Position numbers and translations under genes: made by a program. Shown piece by piece: positions 9,822 through 21,029 of a stretch of DNA of 64,000 bases. How positions within the stretch are numbered: the first letter of the stretch is position 1; every line of letters starts with the position of its first letter. This DNA is from Ichthyophis bannanicus (lineage: Eukaryota > Chordata > Amphibia > Gymnophiona > Ichthyophiidae), in contig CM066031.1 in NCBI GenBank assembly GCA_033557465.1, positions 1,666,626,800 through 1,666,690,799 on the forward strand, in the 5' to 3' direction. The notes beneath the pieces were generated by a model that worked only from the letters and a program-made list of their open reading frames with translations, was not told where the DNA came from and ran no database searches.

Positions 9822-11682
9822 GGGTCTGTAGGGTGGTGCAATGCTCTTTCATGACGTTTACAGCGTCCGTGACTTTATCCCCAAAGAACGACTCGCCGGA
9901 GCAAGGGGCATCCGCAATCTTGTCATGCGTGTCGTCACTGAGGCCAGAAGCTCTGAGCCACGCCCACCGCCTGGCAGATATCGCCGTGGCCGCTGTTCGC
10001 GCTGAGGTGTCAAAGGCATCGAAGGCCGTACTAGCCAGATGCTTGCTGCACTCGGAGATGTCGGCTAGGGGGCCAGCAAAGGATGTCTGTGCCTCTTTAG
10101 GGAGCGCTGCGACCGCATTTCTTATGGTGGCCACACAGGTGTCCTGGAATAGGATATGCTGGAACTGATGCGTCGCGATCTTGGCATTAAGCATGGCCCC
10201 CTGGAAGACCTTTTTGCCGATATCGACCAGGAGCTTGGGATCACGTCCAGGCGGGAGGTTAGCGTGGGAGCGTGAGGATCTGACCCTTTTTAGGGCTGAA
10301 GAGACCACGATGGATTGATGTGGTAGCTGAGGTAGCGTGAATCCTGGCGAGGGTTGGATTTGGTATTTTGAAGCCAACCTCCTAGGAAAGGGGCGCCCTG
10401 AGGCGGGGGTCTGCCATACCTTGAGGTAGTCGTCCCGCAGCTTACGATGCATGGGTAGAATGAAGGGCGTCTTGGGAGCCGAGAGATAGCTCAGGACCTC
10501 CGGGTCCTGCTCCTCCGCCTGTTCAGGCGGGGACAACGCAAGGGCGGTAGCCACCTTCTGTAAAAATTTGTTGTAGGAACGTTCCTCTGGAGGGGGAGGG
10601 CCTCGGTTTCAGGGGGGTGTCCAGAGTCAGGAACGCTCTTGTCATTGGAGGTGGAGGCGGAGCCAACTACGGCCTCTATGTCTCGCTCCTCTGCCGTGCT
10701 GTCTGGAGAGGGGTTGGCTGGGGAGCGAGGAGGGGAAGCAGCTGCTTGCCTGTGGTCCGGGAAAGCTCTGGCCAGGGATCTGGAGGGAGACCGGGCAGAG
10801 GGAGCAGTAACAGGCTCTGGCTTGGAAGGAGCTGATAGACTGAACTATCTGTGTCAACAATTGCAAAATCGCAGAGTTATTGGTGGAATCAGCCACATGG
10901 CTGCAAGATCTGACCTGGCGTTTCCTGTGTTCATGTCCCCTGGTTGAGCTGCTTCCTCTTAGGTCTCCGTGGTGATGCTGCTTATGGCGCCTCTTGCGCA
11001 AAAGAGCAGGGCTCGCAGAAGACGAAGAGGAGGAGGAGCGGTGCTGCCTGCGGTGCCCGCGGTGTTTCCTGCACCCGGGGCTCCGATGATGATGCCGTGT
11101 GCGGTCCGGATGCAAGGGAACCCCAAGGGATGCTGAATAGAACACGGAGGCTCTGACTCCCGACGCAAGGCCTTGTAGGGGGGCGGAGCTTACCGGCACG
11201 CTGGCTGCTGGGCCACAATGGGAGGAGCTGGAGGACTCCCTGGTGCCGTCGGAAGACTCATGTCGGGCGCCATAGTAGACCTCCACATGGCCTCGAGGGG
11301 AAGAAGTGGAGGGTCCCGGTAAGTGCAGGTCAGGCTCCGGAGGGTAAGCTGCCGCGCTGGGGAGGGCTAAGCACACCTCTGCGCCGCCGCAGGCAACGGA
11401 GCTGATTACCGGCGTCGTGGGTGCGAGGGCCCGATCCAGCACATCCCGCACAGCGCAAGCGTCCTCAGTGTCAGCGGTGGCACGGCTGGGGATGAAGGCC
11501 CGTCCAGGCACATCCCAAGTCGGCAGAGGGTCAGCGACATTCAGGAGGCCGGGGATGGAACCCGGAGTTGATCCATGCTGCCCTTTCTTCCTCTTGGTGC
11601 CGGCCCCACAGAGCTTACAGCCTTTGATGGTGTAGGATCTGTTCCCACATAGTAGGCATTTTTTAGGGTTGGATTTAGGCAT
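9580..11682 (-). pseudogene. DIRS Gag-like ORF with two frameshifts
   Basis: The likely start is the ATG at 11682 (MPKSNPKKCLLCG); an upstream in-frame ATG at 11799 lies inside the terminal repeat and looks accidental. Near the N-terminus is a C-x2-C-x9-C-x2-C cluster, a possible zinc site unlike the retroviral CCHC knuckle. A His/Ser/Arg-rich low-complexity region follows. Near 10820 the meaningful frame shifts, so the first open frame ends at 10642. It shifts back near 10590, and the frame at 9580-10554 continues with a conserved-looking region (FGDKVTDAVNVMKEHC) and a basic, Tyr/Ser/Asn-rich tail. Gag of DIRS elements is thought to bind element RNA. The two indels make this copy non-coding as a whole. 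Confidence 0.85.
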
Positions 11683-11751
11683 TTTAAAGGAAAATAAAGA
11701 AATAAAGAGAGAGAGCAGGGTCCGTCTTGCTGGCAAGGCGGAAGGATGAAG

Positions 11752-11897
11752 ACTGACCGGCCCAGGGGCGGGTCGGGGAGGTGGGCTACCTGGGGGCATG
11801 GCCAGAGAGTCCTAAACTCTAGAGAGCACTTCCGTATGGCGCCACCCAGAGGACGTCACCAGGTGTGGATGATGCAATCCTGCAGTCCATGGAGAAA
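11752..11897. repeat. DIRS right inverted terminal repeat
   Basis: This is the inverted partner of 5957-6100, upstream of Gag on the coding strand, so it should also contain the element promoter. It ends with CCATGGAGAAA at 11897, as defined by the internal complementary region. Confidence 0.94.
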
Positions 11898-12744
11898 TCA
11901 AGATTCTCTTGCAATTTTTCACAATCCTCTTGCGTTTTAACAACTTTGAATTATTTTGTATCATCTGCAAATTTTATCACCTCACTGGTTATTCCCATTT
12001 CCAGGTCATTTATGAATATGTTAAAAAGCAGCGGGTCCAGCACAGATCCCTGGGGTACTCCACTATTCATCTTTCTCAGCTGAGAAAATTGGCCATTTAG
12101 CCCTACTCACTTATTTCTCTCTTTAAACCAGTTCCTGATCCAAAATACTACACTACCTGCTATCCCTTGGTTTTTTAATTTCACCAAGAGTCTCTCATAA
12201 GGGACCTTGTCAAAGGTTTTCTGAAAATCAAGATACACTATATCAACTGGATCACCTTTGTCTACCTGTTTATTCACACCTTCAAAAAAATATAACAGAT
12301 TAGTAAGACAAGACTTTCCTTGGCTAAATCTATGTTGGCTTTCTCCCATTAAACCGTGAATACATGTTCAGTAATTTTTATTCTTTATAATGGCTTCTAC
12401 CTTGCCCAGTACTGATGTCAAGCTTACAGGCCTGTGGGTTCCCGGATCACCCCTGGAACCATTTTTAAAAATTGGCATTATATTGACCATTCTCCAATCT
12501 TCAGATACTACAGATGGTTTTAATGATAGTTTATAGATTACTGATAGTAGGTCTGCAAACTCATGTTTCAGTTCTTTCAACACCCTTGGATGTATACCAT
12601 CCAGCCCAGGTGATTTTCTACTCTTCATTTATCAAATAGTTGTACTATGTCTTCCCTGTTTATCGATATTTCTTTCAATTCTTCTAATACATCACCTTTA
12701 AGTACCATTTCAGGCATGGGTAACTTCCCTACATCTTCTTCAGT
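11898..12744 (-). mobile_element. CR1 LINE, RT portion (second part of the split copy)
   Basis: This continues the CR1 copy interrupted at 5930. Minus-strand frames at 12107-12349 and 12368-12628 encode RT motifs: KSPGLDGIHPRVLKEL, RPVSLTSVLGK, HRFSQGKSCLTNLLYFF and VDIVYLDFQKTFDKVP, separated by a frameshift near 12360. The YADD region lies near 11940 in decayed form. A partial ~18-bp repeat (CTCTTGC) follows the DIRS junction at 11898-11935. The copy ends at 12744, where an opposed CR1 fragment begins. Confidence 0.88.
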
Positions 12745-12965
12745 AGAATTAGAAAAGATACTGAGAAGGGTAGTGAAAATGAAAAAGTGGATGGAACTCC
12801 TCCCCTTTGAGGAAAGGATAAATAAGCTAGGGTTCTTCAGCTGAGAGACAGCCAAAAAGAAGTATGAGAAAGGCCTATAAAATCCCAAGTGTGGCAGAAT
12901 GGGTAAATAAGGAACGGTTATTTACTCTTTCAAACAATACTAGAACTTGGGAATGCTCCATTTTA
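12745..12965 (+). mobile_element. Fragment of a second CR1 family, plus strand
   Basis: The translation begins ELEKILRRVVKMKKWMELLP and continues FEERINKLGFFS, the conserved C-terminal RT-ORF region of CR1, but with a sequence distinct from the 4864-12744 copy. It is head-to-head with that copy. Several stops follow 12841, so it is a dead fragment. Confidence 0.7.
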
Positions 12966-13269
12966 ACAGTTTTTTAAACTTTAGATTCAGTGCATATTTT
13001 TAATTATTGTGCATTGTGCATCTCATTACCTTATTACATCCAGAAGTCAAAAGGTCTGTGATGAAACTTTAGCATAGATTTTTAATGCAATCTTATTATA
13101 TCAGCCAACAAGTGGATAACCATCTTCACTGGGATCTGTGGGAAAGCGGAACCAGTGAGCCCAGCAATGACTGTCCTTAAATCATTTTTCAGGGAGTTTC
13201 TCAGGAATATTGGAATATTATAAAAAAAGACTTTTTATTATTAATTTTACCTTTTGCAGTGAATTCTTT

Positions 13270-13440
13270 TTGTCTGCGTTTGTCTGGATGCGCCAGCAGC
13301 CGCCGAAGCTACACGGGTAGCAGCGATTTTCAATGCTACCCGCTTAGCCCTCTGCGTTAGGGACTTATCCGGGATATTCGAAGGGCACTACCCATGTAGG
13401 TGCCCTTCGAAAATCCCAGATAAGGCCTTTACACAGGTAA
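13270..13440. repeat. Foldback MITE-like repeat
   Basis: The arms ATCCGGGATATTCGAAGGGC and GCCCTTCGAAAATCCCAGAT form an inverted pair around about 13366-13430. A preceding GC-rich part (TACACGGGTAGCAGCGATTT) resembles the MITE at 22465-22866. No coding frame. Confidence 0.55.
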
Positions 13441-13448
13441 CTAGGGAT

Positions 13449-13858
13449 GGAATGGGTAAATGTAGATTGTTTATGTCATCAAAATATAGAAAGACTAGGG
13501 GACATGCAATGAAGCTACAGGGTAACCTATTTAAGACCAATAAGCAAAAATATTTTTTAACTCAACATGTAATCAAACTCTGGAATTTGTTACCGCAGTA
13601 TGTAGTAAAGGCTGTTAGTGTAGCTGGGTCTAAAAAAGGTTTGGACAAGTTCCTGGAGGAAAGGTCCATAAACCATTATTAAAAGAGACCCAGGATATCA
13701 CTGCTTGACCCAATACAAGCATTGCAGAACCTGTGTTTTTAGGGGAAACTGCTAGGTACATATGACCTAGATTGGCCACTGTTGAAAACAGGATACTGTG
13801 TTTGATGGACCTTGGTCTGACCCAGTATTGCATATCTTACGTTCTTATGTTTTTAAAG
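13449..13858 (+). mobile_element. CR1 LINE 3' end
   Basis: The frame at 13452-13682 encodes the final segment of the CR1 RT ORF (KTRGHAMKLQGNLFKTNKQK, LWNLLPQYVVKAVSVAG, FLEERSINHY). The 3' UTR runs to CTGACCCAGTATTGCATATC and the tail CTTACGTTCTTATG. It is 5'-truncated, as is usual for CR1. Confidence 0.88.
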
Positions 13859-15065
13859 ATCTTCAAAAATCGGGCCCATAGGATTTATTTTGCTTTAGCG
13901 CTTTCTTGGGGTTGATTATTACAAAAGAGAAAAGCAACCATAAACTCATTGCGAGGGGCAGGGGGGGGGGGGGGCTGTGAGAGTCTTTTTCCTCCTGAGT
14001 GAAAGGGTTCAGAGTGAATCTTGAATGTTTGTCTGACTGGTTGCATGAGTTAGGTAAGATGCATGTATGTTAACATGGATTTCTAGCTTGTTGCAATATG
14101 TATCTCTTGACGAAGTACATTGTGCACTAATGTGGCTTTTCATTTTGTGCAATTTAATGATTTGTAAACTACATTTAGCTATGTAAACTCCTCTGGAACT
14201 AAGGGCGTAGGGCAGTATATCAAATTTTAAATAAACATAAGCTCTTTGATGTTGTTCTATGAAGCAAAAAGCAGTTAAACAAACTTTTAACCCAATGCAA
14301 TTTTAACATCCATTAGCGCATGGACCCCATGGTGGGAGAAGGTATAACCCTAATACTCCAAGCAGGTATACATACCTTAAAACACAGACTACGTCATTCA
14401 CATCAAACTTAAAGTCTCTACTCTAGTTAGGATGTGGCATGAGGAAAGAGCAGGAACAAGACTAAACCCAATATTTAATGTTCTCCCCAGCTACGTGTTC
14501 AACAAAACAATAAAATATATGATCTGAGGCAACCTTTAGAATTTCTTTTACATCAATAATTCCTAAGAGTGACTGAAAATGTTCCATCAGTGCAGCTGGA
14601 AATGAAATGTCTAAAGTGTAGAATTTTCTACCAGCTTTCGGACAGGAAACCTGTCTCTATCCATACTTCAAATCACCATTTTGCTGCTCCTAGCATTGGT
14701 GATTAAATTTAGCTTTATGTATCTTAATGCAGTAAGTTCTGCTTCAGTCGGCCACATGTACAACATACAAGTAGGGGATGTAAAGAATATCCCATACCCT
14801 GATCCTGATTTAGAAATAGGCAACAAAGGAAACTGTGTTTTGTTTTTTTGTGCCAAGTCAATGCTGACTCCTGGTCACCCAGCAGCCCCTGGGTTTTCTT
14901 GGCAAGTTATTGACCAGAACCATAAAAATACCAGCAGGGAGCAGGTGGACAATTTTGGCCATAAACATAGATCCCTTATATGAAATGGGGAATCCATGTG
15001 TAGCTTTTTGACCCACCCAGACCATACCATAACCATGCCTCTAACATGCCCCCTTGCAATTTCTA
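13859..15065. other. No gene seen; one LINE-tail remnant
   Basis: A G-run lies near 13961-13974. At 14160-14235, GTAAACTCCTCTGGAACTAA then GGCAGTATATCAAATTTTAAATAAA resembles an old L2-type 3' tail on the plus strand. The rest looks unique and AT-rich. Small frames at 14668-14983 have no recognisable domain. Confidence 0.55.
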
Positions 15066-16624
15066 CAGTTCTGTGGACAACATTATTGGCACTCTTGCAT
15101 TTTAGATATGTTGTGTACAATATATTGAGAAATAATTAGAAATATTCCAACTGTATGTCATCACAATATTTTAATTGTATGTTCAAAGGTATACAACAAA
15201 AATAAGATGTCTGTGCAACTTAGACATAGTAATTTTTGAGAAAAAAAATATGACCTGGACAGAATTAATGGCACCCTTCACTCATATTTGGTTGCACCAC
15301 CCTTGGCAGTGATGACAGCCTCCAAACAATTCTTGTAGCCATCTATAAGTTTCGTATATCTATCTGCTGATAGTTTTTCCCACTCTTCAACTGTGATTTG
15401 TTCCAGCTCATGAATGTTTCCAGGATTCCTTTTACCAATGGCATATTTCAGCTCTTTCCAAATGTTCTTGATTAGATTGAGATCAGGACTCATTGCTGGT
15501 CAGTCTATGACAGTTCATTTGTTCCTTTTTAACCATTCTTTTGTACTCTTGGATGTAAATTTTCGGTCATTGTCCTGCTTATGGAGCCATGACCTTCGAC
15601 CCAGACCTAGCTTTCTGACACTAGGTAGCACATTTCGCTCCAAAATATCTTGGTAGTCATCTGACTTCATGATACCTTCAATATGTTACAGGACTCCAGT
15701 TCCTGAAGCAGCAAAATAGCCCCACAACATTATAGAACCTCCACCATATTTACTGTAGGAAGGGTGTTTTTTTTTTCTTTATAATCTTCATTTCTTTACC
15801 TATAAATGTTTCACTGGTCTGCATTGCCAAAGAGCTCAAGTTTGGTTTCATCTGTCCACAGAACATTTTCCCAGAAGGATTGTGCTTTCTCAGGGTGGGT
15901 TTGGGTTTTTATGTTTGTCTTTCAACAGTGGGGTCCTCCTTGGCCTTCACTCATGAAGTCTTTGTTTAGTACACAGCGTATGGTGTGGGTTAAAACCACC
16001 ACTTCAGATTGCTCCATGTCAGCCTTAAGCTCTTTGAATATTGTACGTGGTGTTTTTCCAAAAGTTCACACTATATTTTGAAGATTAATTTTCCTCTTCC
16101 CACCACATTCTGAGAGGTTCTTGACAGTTCCATGAGCAAAAAACATCTTAATAACATTGTGAACCGTAGATACAGGAATCCCAAGGTCTTTGGAGATGGG
16201 CTGGTACCCCTTTGAAGTTTGATGTTTGGTGATAATGGCTGACAGTTTGAGGCAGTTCTTCACCATTGTGAAAATGGAACGGGGAGTGAATGTGGCCATT
16301 TTGAACATTAGAGTCATCATTCATTATTTGATTCAAGTCATGTGAGTACTGACAATTGATTACAGATATGTCTAATTTTACTGCAATAGGAATGTGGCTC
16401 TTCTGTTCAAACTGATTTGAATTGTTTAAAAGGGTGCCAATAATCATATCCTGGCAATGTCGCACCCAGTTTTTATTCTATTTCCTTATTTGATTCTCTT
16501 ATGTGTCAAAGATGTGTGCATATACTGTACAGCCCAAAGCCATTTTACTGGCCACTTTCTTTTAGGTGATATTCGACATTAAGGGGTTGAATCTCAAGGG
16601 TGCCAATAATGTTGACCACAACTG
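15066..16624 (-). mobile_element. Tc1/mariner DNA transposon, decayed full-length copy
   Basis: The terminal inverted repeats are CAGTT(C/G)TGTGG..CAACATTATTGGCAC at both ends. TA flanks both sides (15064-15065 and 16625-16626), the expected Tc1/mariner target duplication. The length of about 1.56 kb is right for the superfamily. The transposase is on the minus strand and fragmented. A second copy of the right ~200 bp is at 39108-39310. Confidence 0.94.
15278..16320 (-). pseudogene. Tc1-type transposase, fragmented
   Basis: The N-terminal paired-like DNA-binding region is in the frame at 16066-16320 (SKGYQPISKDLGIPVSTVHN, then HGTVKNL and GGKRKI). The C-terminal end is in the frame at 15278-15493: MSPDLNLIKNIWKELK, which holds the last part of the DDE region, then EEWEKLSADRYTKL and CLEAVITAKGGATKYE. 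The middle is broken by stops and frameshifts. Enzymes of this family cut the element out and insert it at TA; this copy cannot encode an active one. Confidence 0.9.
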
Positions 16625-16626
16625 TA

Positions 16627-17020
16627 CATAGTAAGGACATCCACATGTAAATGCAACCCTTCTAATCATGGACATTTACACACAGATGCCATTTACACAT
16701 GCAAACACTTGATTTTATATGTGGAAATAACAAGGCAGGATTCTAAAATAACCCCCATCCTCTATCAATTTCCAGTATCATCCAGACCCACTCAATTGCA
16801 CTGAATGAGGTTGCTCCAGAATCAAATAGTTTATTTGGGTACTTAATGAGTATGAATGACTTGACAAAGAGTGTACGTTCTTCTAGTGAAAATCCATAAG
16901 AACTAAAAGTTCTCCTAAGAGTTACAGTGAGCTTCTGCTGATAATCCTTAAATCAGCAGCTCTGTAGCAGTTTCACTCTCCTGGAAGCCCTCCTTTTGAC
17001 TCCAAAATGTAAATCCACTT
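16627..17020. other. No feature recognised
   Basis: Unique-looking AT-rich sequence between the Tc1 element and a CR1 copy. I see no open frame, palindrome or known tail. Confidence 0.5.
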
Positions 17021-18255
17021 CTGCTTTGAAGTGAGGTTTCTGGAGTCCAATGGATTACAGGATCGGAGGCAGCATGGACTCACCAGAGGCAGATGTTGTC
17101 AGACAAATCTGATTGATTTCTTTGACTGGGTGACCAGGGAGTTGGACCGAGGGAGAGCCCTAGATGTGGTGTACTTGGATTTTAGTAAAGCCTTTGACAC
17201 CATGCCATACAGGCACTTATCAACAAACTGAGCACCCTAGGGAAGGACCCTAAAATTACTGATTGGGTTAGAAATTGGTTGAAGGGGAAGCAACAAAGGC
17301 TACAGGTAAATGGAGCTCACTCTGAGGAGAGGGAGATTGGCAGTGGTGTGCCCAGGAATCTGTCCTTGGTTCAATTCTTTTTAACATCTTTGTTAGTGAT
17401 AAGGTAAGGTTTGCAATAGAATAGATACCCAGGAAGGAGTAGATGAAATGAGGAAGGATCTAAGCTAAGCTTGAAGAATGGTCTAGAATTTGGCAGCTAA
17501 GATTTAATGTTAAGAAATGCAGGGTCATGCATTTGGGCTGCAAAAATTCAAGGGAGTGGTACAGTGTAGGGATTGAAGTACTTCTTTCCACAAAAGAAGA
17601 GTGGGACCTGGGCGTGATTGTGTCTGACAATCTTAAAGTAGCTAAACAGGTAGAAAAGGTGATGGCAAAAGCTAGAAGGTTGCTTGGGTGCATAGGGAGA
17701 GGAATGGCCAGCCAAAGAAAGGAGGTGATAGTGCCTCTGTATAAGTCTTTGGTGAGACCTCATTTGGAGTATTGTGTGCAATTCTGGAGACTGCACCTTC
17801 AAAAGAATATAAACAGGTTGGAGTCAGTGCAGAGGGTGGCTACTAAAATGGTTAATGGTCTTTGTTATAAAGCATATGAGGACAGACTTAAGGATCTTAA
17901 TATGTATACTTTAGAGGAAAGGTGGGACAGAGGTGATATGATAGAGATGTTTAAATATCTCCATGGCATAAATGCACAGGAAGAGAGCCTCTTTCCACTG
18001 AAAGCAAGCTCTGCTATGAGGGGACATGGGATGAAGGTGAAAGGGGATAGACTCAGGAGTAATATGCGGAAATATTTCTTTATGAAAAGAGTGGCAGATG
18101 TGTGGAATAGTCTCCCAGTGGAGATGATAGATTAGGAATGGGACAAACAGAGATGATCTCTAAAGGAAAAGAGGAGACTGTTATGGCAGTTGATATGGAA
18201 GGGCAGACTAGATAGGCCATGTGGTCTTTTTCTGCCGTCATATTTCTATGTTTCT
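17021..18255 (+). mobile_element. CR1-type LINE, second family, RT part and 3' end
   Basis: The plus-strand frame at 17031-17231 holds RT motifs (RRQHGLTRGRCCQTNLIDFF, LDVVYLDFSKAFDTMP). Remnants of the next RT motifs follow (GSGVP near 17340), then a deletion removes the YADD region around 17400. The frame at 17527-18135 gives the long C-terminal part: [56 protein letters not shown] and ADVWNSLPVEMID. The 3' end is GGCAGACTAGATAGGCCATG..TCTGCCGTCATATTTCTATG. This tail differs from the CTGACCCAGTATGG tail of the other copies, so it is a separate subfamily. Confidence 0.9.
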
Positions 18256-18560
18256 TTTCTTTATTTATTTAACAGGTTTTCTATACTGCCTTCTCGTATA
18301 ATCAAAGTGGTTTACATGTCAACTCAAGTACATTTACATGGAATTTCAACTCATTACATGGTGGAACGGGGAGGGTGACAAGCGGGAGGGAGTGTGGTAG
18401 TAACTTATTTACATAGAGGGATATTTACAATATGTACGGGGGATGTCAAGAGGCGGAGTGGAGGTCATAGTAGAGGATTTGTAGAGTCCACGGGGTGTGC
18501 TATGCATTAGGTGAGGGTCCCAAAGTGATCTCTTAAAATGACTACTGGAGACAAGGAGTA
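18256..18560 (-). mobile_element. LINE/SINE 3' tail, minus strand
   Basis: Read on the minus strand, this ends TGTAAACCACTTTGATTATA, GGCAGTATAGAAAACC and (TTAAATAAATAAA), the form of an L2-type 3' end. It directly abuts the CR1 3' end at 18255. Upstream sequence up to about 18560 has no clear frame. Confidence 0.5.
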
Positions 18561-19353
18561 TGGAACTAACTATTTCTCTTCACTGAGCTCCTTTGGTCCT
18601 TTCCTTCTGAGGATCCACCTGGAACCCAATAATATTCCCCAAAATCCTCCACCTTGGAGTCCCAGCCACCATCCTAAGACAGGAGACAGAAGAGGAGAGA
18701 GACAAAATACATACTGACTTTTGAGTTTTATAGAAATCTATCTTCCTGCAAGATATCTAACACTGAGTAGTGTCTGAAATACAACACTCGCCCTCTATGT
18801 GACATCACAGGCAAGAGTCTCTGAAGACTCTTAAGCAATTAATAAGGAACACTTTCTGGTACACCCTTGCCCCTATTTTACATTCTTTCTAAGCTTTATC
18901 TCATTGCTTCCCTCATCTGTAGCTACAGTATATATAGTTCTTATATGATCTTTTAGGTGTGGCCCTGGTAGGGGAACTTCTTTCCTTCCAACTGCATTTG
19001 TGAGATGAGTAGGGCCTGTGTGAGGAGACAGGCTCTCTCCTTAGCTCCTAAGCCAACAAACAGCATTGGTAAATCTGTGATTAGGTGAACCCTGATCCTG
19101 GTAATATCTAAGAGCACACAATCTTGAGGGAGCAGACTGGCCCAAGGACCATACATCAGGACAAGCAGTGCACAGAAGTTGTCCCCACATCTGAAAGCCT
19201 GTGAAACCCATTTAATCATGGAACACAATTTTGCTATTGAGTTTCAGTTCTCTGTTTCCAGTCAACCTGTCTTCAGAAAGCCTTGTGTCTCTCCCATTCT
19301 CTTCATGTTTTCAGTATCCTCTTTCTTCCTACCTTTATCCCATAACCAGACCT
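18561..19353. other. No feature recognised
   Basis: Mixed unique-looking sequence. Short frames at 18953-19434 carry no recognisable domain. Confidence 0.45.
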
Positions 19354-19484
19354 GCAGCTAGTCATATTTTTAGAATATCTGCAATGAATATGCAACAGAA
19401 GAATTTGCATATTTTGAAAATCCATTATATGTAAATTTAGCTCATGCATATTCATTATGGATATCTGAAAACCTGACTAGCTGC
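19354..19484. repeat. Palindromic MITE-like repeat
   Basis: Inverted arms of about 40 bp (GCAGCTAGTC..AATGAATATGCA and TGCATATTCATT..GACTAGCTGC) enclose a short AT-rich centre. A diverged copy lies at 25660-25785. No coding capacity. Confidence 0.75.
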
Positions 19485-19597
19485 GGGGTCCCCAGGACAG
19501 GTTGGGAAGCTTTGGCCCAAATTTTTCTGAATCTCTGTCAGTATGGATTCACCTACTTCCCCATTTTCAGTCCCTGTTCTGGCTTCTCTCCAGTAAC

Positions 19598-20000
19598 CAT
19601 GGGCCCGATATTAAGTAGTAGCAGCTAGCTCTTGTAAAGTGGCTAGCCATCGCTGCTGAAGGTTTAACGCAGATATTCAATGCAGGAAACATATCTGGCC
19701 ACCGGCATTGAATATCCAGATTGTCTGGATAGCAGTGAAGCTAATCAGGCAGCAGCGATACTCAGTGGCTTCAGCGGTGAAGGTTAGACCAGCCTTTAAG
19801 GTGCCTAACGTTTGCCACTGAGGGATCACCAGGCAGCAGTTGAATATCACCACTGTCCGGTTATCCCTAGGTGCTGCCTTTGCTCCATTCCTAGAATGCC
19901 CCGATGCTAGGCGGCTAGCAATGGGATGTTTAGCAGCGGCAGAAATGGAGATTCAGCAGCACTAACATGGTTAGTACTGCTGAACATCGCAGTAACCATA
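19598..20000. repeat. MITE-like repeat, ATATTCAGC family
   Basis: It begins GGGCCCGATATTAAGTAGTA and ends near GTTAGTACTGCTGAACATCGC. Several GATATTCA/GAATATC motifs lie inside. It ends just before the L2 fragment at 20002. Confidence 0.55.
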
Positions 20001-20001
20001 A

Positions 20002-20840
20002 TTAATGCGGTATGCAGATGACATTATGCTCTACACAACACTCACCCTCAACAATCCATCATACCATGAGCTCCAGCAATGCTTCTCTGACATCTCACAA
20101 TGGTTATCTGAAAATCATCTGTCCATAAACCTGAAGAAAACGGAAGCTCTACTCATCACCAGAAATGCTTCCTTCACTCCCCCCCCCCCTCCCCATCACC
20201 CTCAACAACACGGAAATTCAGACCAAAACAGAAGCAAAGCATCTGGGAATCACTCTCAATAGCCACCTCACGCTGAAGACTCAAATAGCAAATACAGCAA
20301 GAGAAATTTACTACAAAACACGTACATTACAACACCTCCGCCCTCTCTTCGCCCCATCAGACTTCTGCTCAGCCCTATAAGTCCTCACAACAGCCCTCAC
20401 TGACTACTGCAACTCAATATATCAAGGACTCCCAAAATCAACACTTCAACCTCTTCAAACAACCCTCCATTCATCTACAAGGACCATCACACAAACATCC
20501 AAATACGAGCACATCACCCCCATCCTCAGACACCTCCACTGGCTCCCTCTGCAAAGCAGAATACTCTAAAAAATCCTACTAATGACTCACAAAGCCTTAA
20601 ACCACCAGTCATCCACCCAACTGCACTACTTCATCACACTGCAGCAATCAAACAGACCACGGAGAGCCTCCATCATGAACACACTGACTACACCCCAAGC
20701 TATAACAAAAAGCTCCCAATAGGCTTGTGCCAGAGCTTTCAAATTTTATGCCCCATCTATCTGGATCTCTCTCCCTGCCAACTTAAGAAACACCACAGAA
20801 CTCCTAACCCTTCCACAAACTCCTCAAGACCTACTCTTAG
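20002..20840 (+). mobile_element. L2-clade LINE, RT fragment and C-terminal region
   Basis: The translation starts in the RT active-site motif (RYADDIMLYTTL), then SQWLSENHLSINLKKTEALL. After a shift at a C-run near 20180 comes KHLGITLNSHLTLKTQI. Further on are TDYCNSIYQGLP and HITPILRHLHWLPLQSRI, a hallmark order of L2 ORF2 C-termini, then FKFYAPSIWISLPANLR. Several stops and frameshifts make it a pseudogene. The 3' tail is not clearly preserved. Confidence 0.87.
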
Positions 20841-21029
20841 AGATGCTGTTACTGGTTTTATTTCAGCATTTCTACGGCACTTTTGCTTTCCTTAAATATT
20901 GGTAATGAATTTGGTTTTCTTTAAAACAAAAAAAAAAATGCTTGCAGCCATTTTAAAACTGCCTTGTTATCCTACAATGTGTTTCTTTAAATAATGCTAC
21001 TGCTCTGAAAGTTTTTTTAACCTAGCTTA
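20841..21029. other. No feature recognised
   Basis: AT-rich sequence with an A-run near 20929. It may include the decayed 3' UTR of the preceding L2. Confidence 0.4.

Larger units (their letters stand above)
5931..11897 (-). mobile_element. DIRS-type tyrosine recombinase retrotransposon, near full length
   Basis: The element is 5,967 bp with genes on the minus strand in the order Gag, RT/RNase H/methyltransferase-like, tyrosine recombinase, each overlapping the next. It has inverted terminal repeats (5957-6100 and 11752-11897) and an internal complementary region at 6178-6275. The ends are fixed by that region: its left half is the complement of the left terminus and its right half the complement of the right terminus, meeting at 6233/6234. 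DIRS elements are thought to replicate through a circular DNA built on this region and to integrate by recombinase without target duplication. Here the CR1 target reads on directly from ...CAATTTA to TCAAG. Gag carries two frameshifts and the RT frame one stop, so this copy is probably inactive. Confidence 0.96.

Noticed and set aside
10642..10644. Gag stop at 10642 considered as programmed recoding
   Set aside because: The phase of meaningful sequence already changes upstream near 10820 and returns near 10590; two ordinary indels explain it better.
6731..11635. Many plus-strand open frames of 70-118 codons across 6.7-11.6 kb
   Set aside because: They lie opposite the DIRS Gag, RT and recombinase frames and reflect the GC-rich codon pattern of those genes; none has its own domain.
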